Assembly: GCF_018638295.1 (NCBI RefSeq)
Contig: NZ_JABTTS010000029.1
Location: forward strand, 191,427-255,426
Direction: 5' to 3'
DNA: 64,000 nt
Source: Streptomyces sp. CHD11
GTDB lineage: Bacteria > Actinomycetota > Actinomycetes > Streptomycetales > Streptomycetaceae
In this document: piece after piece, positions 61,450-64,000 of the stretch
Numbering within the stretch: the first letter of the stretch is position 1
Layout: each line of letters begins with the position of its first letter
Notes under the pieces: generated by a model
What the model was told of the DNA's origin: nothing
The model's input: the letters and a program-made list of their open reading frames with translations, nothing else
Database searches by the model: none
Translations under genes and position numbers: made by a program

Positions 61450-61748
61450 GACACCCCTTGATCGTGCAGCCGCGCCGCTGTCGGTGGCCGAGGTTAGCGT
61501 GAGGGATGCGGAGCCCGACGACGAGCCCGGAGGTAAGCCGATGGCCGTGCCCGCGACGCCCCGAAGAAGTGGGAAAAAGCGTCCGACCACACCCCATGGG
61601 CCGCCCGGTGCCGCCGGGGAGCGCCCCGGGGGCGGGACCGCGGAGCCGGGGCACGCCGAGGGCGCGGGCGCGGACCCGGCGCCGTACAGTGGCTAAGCGC
61701 TTGCTCGCCCGGTCTTGTGCCGGGTGGAGCGCGTTCCTAACATCCCGG

Positions 61749-61770
61749 GTGTTACACCAGTAGTGTCACA
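61749..61770 (+). promoter_or_regulatory. Direct repeat overlapping racemase/thiolase promoter
   Basis: GTGTTACA (61749-61756) and GTGTCACA (61763-61770) are 14 bp apart, and a -10-like TAGTGT (61761-61766) lies between and over the second copy. It is 16-37 bp upstream of the CoA-transferase start, a good place for a repressor. The rest of the 336-bp divergent spacer shows no gene. Confidence 0.4.
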
Positions 61771-61785
61771 GACGATGGGGGCTCG

Positions 61786-62961
61786 ATGACGGAGGCGAGG
61801 ACGCCGGCGGGCGGTCCGCTCGCCGGCGTGCGTGTGGTCGAGCTGGCAGGGATCGGGCCGGGCCCGTTCGCCGCCATGCTCCTGGCCGACCTCGGCGCCG
61901 ACGTCGTCCGCGTGGACCGCCCGGGAGGCCCCGGACTGGGCATCGACCCGGCCCTCGACATCACCCTCCGCAACAAGCGCTCCGTGATCGTGGACCTGAA
62001 GGCGCCCGACGGCCCCGCCCGCCTCCTGGACCTCGCCGAACGCGCCGACATCCTCATCGAGGGCTACCGCCCCGGCGTCGCCGAGCGACTCGGCGTCGGC
62101 CCCGGGGAGTGCCACGCCCGCAACCCGCGCCTCGTCTACGGCCGGATGACCGGCTGGGGGCAGGAAGGCCCCCTCGCCGACCGCGCGGGACACGACATCT
62201 CGTACATCGCCCTCACCGGCACCCTCGGCATGATCGGCGACCCGGACCGGCCCCCGGCCGTCCCGGCCAACCTGCTCGGCGACTACGCGGGCGGCTCCCT
62301 CTACCTCGTCGTCGGCGTCCTCGCCGCCCTGCACCACGCGCGCGCGACCGGCACCGGACAGGTCGTCGACGCCGCCATCGTGGACGGCACCGCCCACCTC
62401 TCCTCGATGATCCACGGCATGCTCGCCGCCGGAGCCTGGCAGGACCGGCGCGGCGCCAACCTCCTCGACGGCGGCTGCCCCTACTACGGCACCTACGACA
62501 CCGCCGACGGCGGGCACATGGCCGTCGGCGCGCTGGAACCGCGCTTCTACGCCGAGTTCCTGCGCCTGCTCGGTCTCGAGGACCGGACCGGAGCCCACAC
62601 CGACACCGCCCGCTGGCCGGAACTGCGCGAGCGGGTCGCCGCCCGCTTCGAGGCCCGTACCCGTGACGAGTGGACGGCCGTCTTCGAGGGCACCGACGCG
62701 TGCGTGGCGCCCGTCCTGTCCCTCGGCGAGGCCCCGCACCACCCGCATCTCGCCGCCCGCGGCACCTTCACCGACCACGACGGCATCACCCAGCCCGCAC
62801 CGGCCCCCCGGTTCTCCGCGACCCCCGCCGGCATCCGTACCGGGCCCGCCCTGCCGGGCACCGGCGCCGACAGCGTGGCCCGCGACTGGAACCTGCCCCG
62901 GCCCGCGGCCCCCTCGCACTCCCGCGAACCCTCGCCCCCTCAGCGAAAGGCCTCCCCGTGA
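61786..62961 (+). CDS. CaiB/BaiF CoA-transferase (alpha-methylacyl-CoA racemase-like)
   Basis: A 391-aa family III CoA-transferase. GVRVVELAGIGPGPFAAMLLADLGADVV opens the protein in two short blocks; RMTGWGQEGPL and AGHDISYIALTG carry the catalytic His/Asp region. Residues around VVDAAIVDG fit the alpha-methylacyl-CoA racemase branch, which epimerises 2-methyl-branched acyl-CoA for beta-oxidation. It overlaps the thiolase start by GTGA, so both work in one lipid-degradation unit. The last 30 residues are Pro/Ser-rich. Confidence 0.88.
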   Translation: MTEARTPAGGPLAGVRVVELAGIGPGPFAAMLLADLGADVVRVDRPGGPGLGIDPALDITLRNKRSVIVDLKAPDGPARLLDLAERADILIEGYRPGVAERLGVGPGECHARNPRLVYGRMTGWGQEGPLADRAGHDISYIALTGTLGMIGDPDRPPAVPANLLGDYAGGSLYLVVGVLAALHHARATGTGQVVDAAIVDGTAHLSSMIHGMLAAGAWQDRRGANLLDGGCPYYGTYDTADGGHMAVGALEPRFYAEFLRLLGLEDRTGAHTDTARWPELRERVAARFEARTRDEWTAVFEGTDACVAPVLSLGEAPHHPHLAARGTFTDHDGITQPAPAPRFSATPAGIRTGPALPGTGADSVARDWNLPRPAAPSHSREPSPPQRKASP

Positions 62962-64000
62962 GCACCGAAGCGTATGTGTACGACGCGATCCGCACCCCGC
63001 GCGGGCGCGGCAAGGCCAGTGGAGCCCTGCACGGGACCAAGCCCATCGACCTGGTGGTCGGGCTGATCCACGAGATCAGGGACCGCTTCCCGGACCTGGA
63101 CCCGGCCGCCGTCGACGACATCGTCCTCGGCGTCGTCGGGCCGGTCGGTGACCAGGGCTCGGACATCGCCCGTATCGCGGCGATCGCGGCCGGGCTGCCG
63201 GACACGGTGGCGGGTGTGCAGGAGAACCGCTTCTGCGCTTCCGGTCTCGAGGCCGTCAACCTGGCGGCGGCCAAGGTCCGTTCGGGCTGGGAGGACCTGG
63301 TCCTCGCCGGTGGCGTGGAGTCCATGTCCCGCGTCCCCATGGCCTCCGACGGCGGCGCCTGGTTCAACGACCCCATGACCAACCTCGCGGTCGACTTCGT
63401 CCCGCAGGGGATCGGCGCCGACCTGATCGCCACCATCGAGGGTTTCTCCCGGCGCGACGTCGACGAGTACGCGGCCCTGTCGCAGGAGCGTGCGGCCACC
63501 GCCTGGAAGGAGAGCCGCTTCGAGCGGTCGGTCGTCCCGGTGCGGGACCGCAGCGGCCTGGTCGTCCTCGACCACGACGAACACCTGCGGCCCGGCACCA
63601 CCGCCGACTCGCTGGGCGGGCTGAAGCCGTCCTTCGCGGACATCGGCGACCTGGGCGGGTTCGACGCCGTCGCGCTGCAGAAGTACCACTGGGTGGAGAA
63701 GATCGACCACGTCCACCACGCCGGCAACTCCTCCGGCATCGTCGACGGCGCCGCGCTGGTCGCCATCGGATCGAAGGAGGTGGGTGAGCGCTACGGGCTC
63801 ACCCCGCGCGCCCGGATCGTCTCCGCCGCCGTCTCCGGCTCCGAGCCCACCATCATGCTGACCGGCCCCGCGCCCGCCACCCGCAAGGCCCTCGCCAAGG
63901 CCGGACTGACCATCGACGACATCGACCTGGTCGAGATCAACGAGGCGTTCGCGGCGGTCGTGCTGCGTTTCGTGAAGGACATGGGGCTCTCGCTGGACAA
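62958..64000 (+). CDS. Acetyl-CoA acyltransferase (thiolase), 3' end beyond window
   Basis: A partial gene open to the right edge (347 codons seen of about 400). Thiolase motifs: the acyl-accepting Cys in ENRFCASGLEAVN (about residue 90), GGVESMSRVPM, HAGNSSGIVDGAA and INEAFAAV with the catalytic Glu/His region. It cleaves 3-ketoacyl-CoA in fatty-acid beta-oxidation. Start: GTG at 62958, overlapping the racemase stop (GTGA). The final His/Cys motif lies outside the window. Confidence 0.92.
   Translation, partial: MSTEAYVYDAIRTPRGRGKASGALHGTKPIDLVVGLIHEIRDRFPDLDPAAVDDIVLGVVGPVGDQGSDIARIAAIAAGLPDTVAGVQENRFCASGLEAVNLAAAKVRSGWEDLVLAGGVESMSRVPMASDGGAWFNDPMTNLAVDFVPQGIGADLIATIEGFSRRDVDEYAALSQERAATAWKESRFERSVVPVRDRSGLVVLDHDEHLRPGTTADSLGGLKPSFADIGDLGGFDAVALQKYHWVEKIDHVHHAGNSSGIVDGAALVAIGSKEVGERYGLTPRARIVSAAVSGSEPTIMLTGPAPATRKALAKAGLTIDDIDLVEINEAFAAVVLRFVKDMGLSLD

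Overview
The window is a stretch of a Streptomyces chromosome. The evidence is very high G+C with near-saturated G/C third codon positions, many GTG and some TTG starts, ATGA/GTGA overlaps between co-transcribed genes, a WhiB-type iron-sulphur regulator, an SsgA-family sporulation protein, a two-domain laccase of the SLAC type, and a rare in-frame TTA codon. From memory, the order from about 35.8 kb to the end (pca genes, divergent PcaV, NHEJ ligase and polymerase, laccase, LacI regulator, WhiB, desaturase, ABC-F, SsgD, endonuclease V, thiolase) resembles the S. coelicolor SCO6697 to SCO6731 region; I could not run an alignment. No rRNA, tRNA, CRISPR array, insertion sequence or prophage was seen. 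The last gene runs off the right edge.

Layout. 0-4.6 kb: a GH4 glycosidase behind a 30-nt poly-C tract, an ATP-grasp protein, and a metallophosphoesterase translationally coupled to a phosphopantetheinyl transferase. 4.6-7.4 kb: intergenic repeats, then an ImmA/IrrE-type peptidase with its XRE regulator, divergent from a MmyB-like protein. 7.4-13.2 kb: a hydroxyproline catabolism operon (three-subunit dehydrogenase, deaminase, epimerase) ending in a 45-codon repeat ORF and a GntR regulator. 13.3-13.5 kb: wreckage of a GH13 alpha-glucosidase. 13.7-19.4 kb, minus strand: a Rieske oxygenase, a 56-aa protein and a reductase, followed by a lipoprotein/permease/permease/ATPase importer with its own promoter.

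19.6-31.1 kb: a four-gene operon (DUF4132-like protein, 1673-aa protein, DUF5682-VWA fusion, SWIM zinc-finger protein). It matches the MoxR/VWA/SWIM type of NTP-dependent systems but has no MoxR ATPase gene. 31-35.6 kb: a DUF2510 membrane protein and a LAL-type ATPase without its LuxR DNA-binding domain. 35.8-40.4 kb: pcaHGBL and divergent pcaV, with pcaIJF lost except for a probable CoA-transferase tail. 40.5-45 kb: a DUF3048 lipoprotein, a zinc alcohol dehydrogenase, and divergent LigC-type ligase and LigD-type polymerase genes. 45-52.1 kb: an extracellular set (cupredoxin/Ig-like/DUF1080 protein, ThuA/PQQ-dehydrogenase protein with a TTA codon, small laccase) and a LacI regulator with a perfect operator. 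52.2-64 kb: a VOC-family pseudogene, WhiB, acyl-ACP desaturase, DDAH, an ABC-F protein with a probable attenuator leader, GPP34, SsgD, a small basic protein, endonuclease V, a saccharopine-dehydrogenase-like reductase, and a CoA-transferase/racemase coupled to a thiolase.

The two most notable signals are the MoxR-less conflict-type operon and the ABC-F leader. The leader has a consensus promoter, a 10-codon ORF containing Arg-Leu-Arg (the known macrolide-stalling +X+ motif), and an 11-bp inverted repeat linking the ORF's stop to sequence near the ABC-F start.
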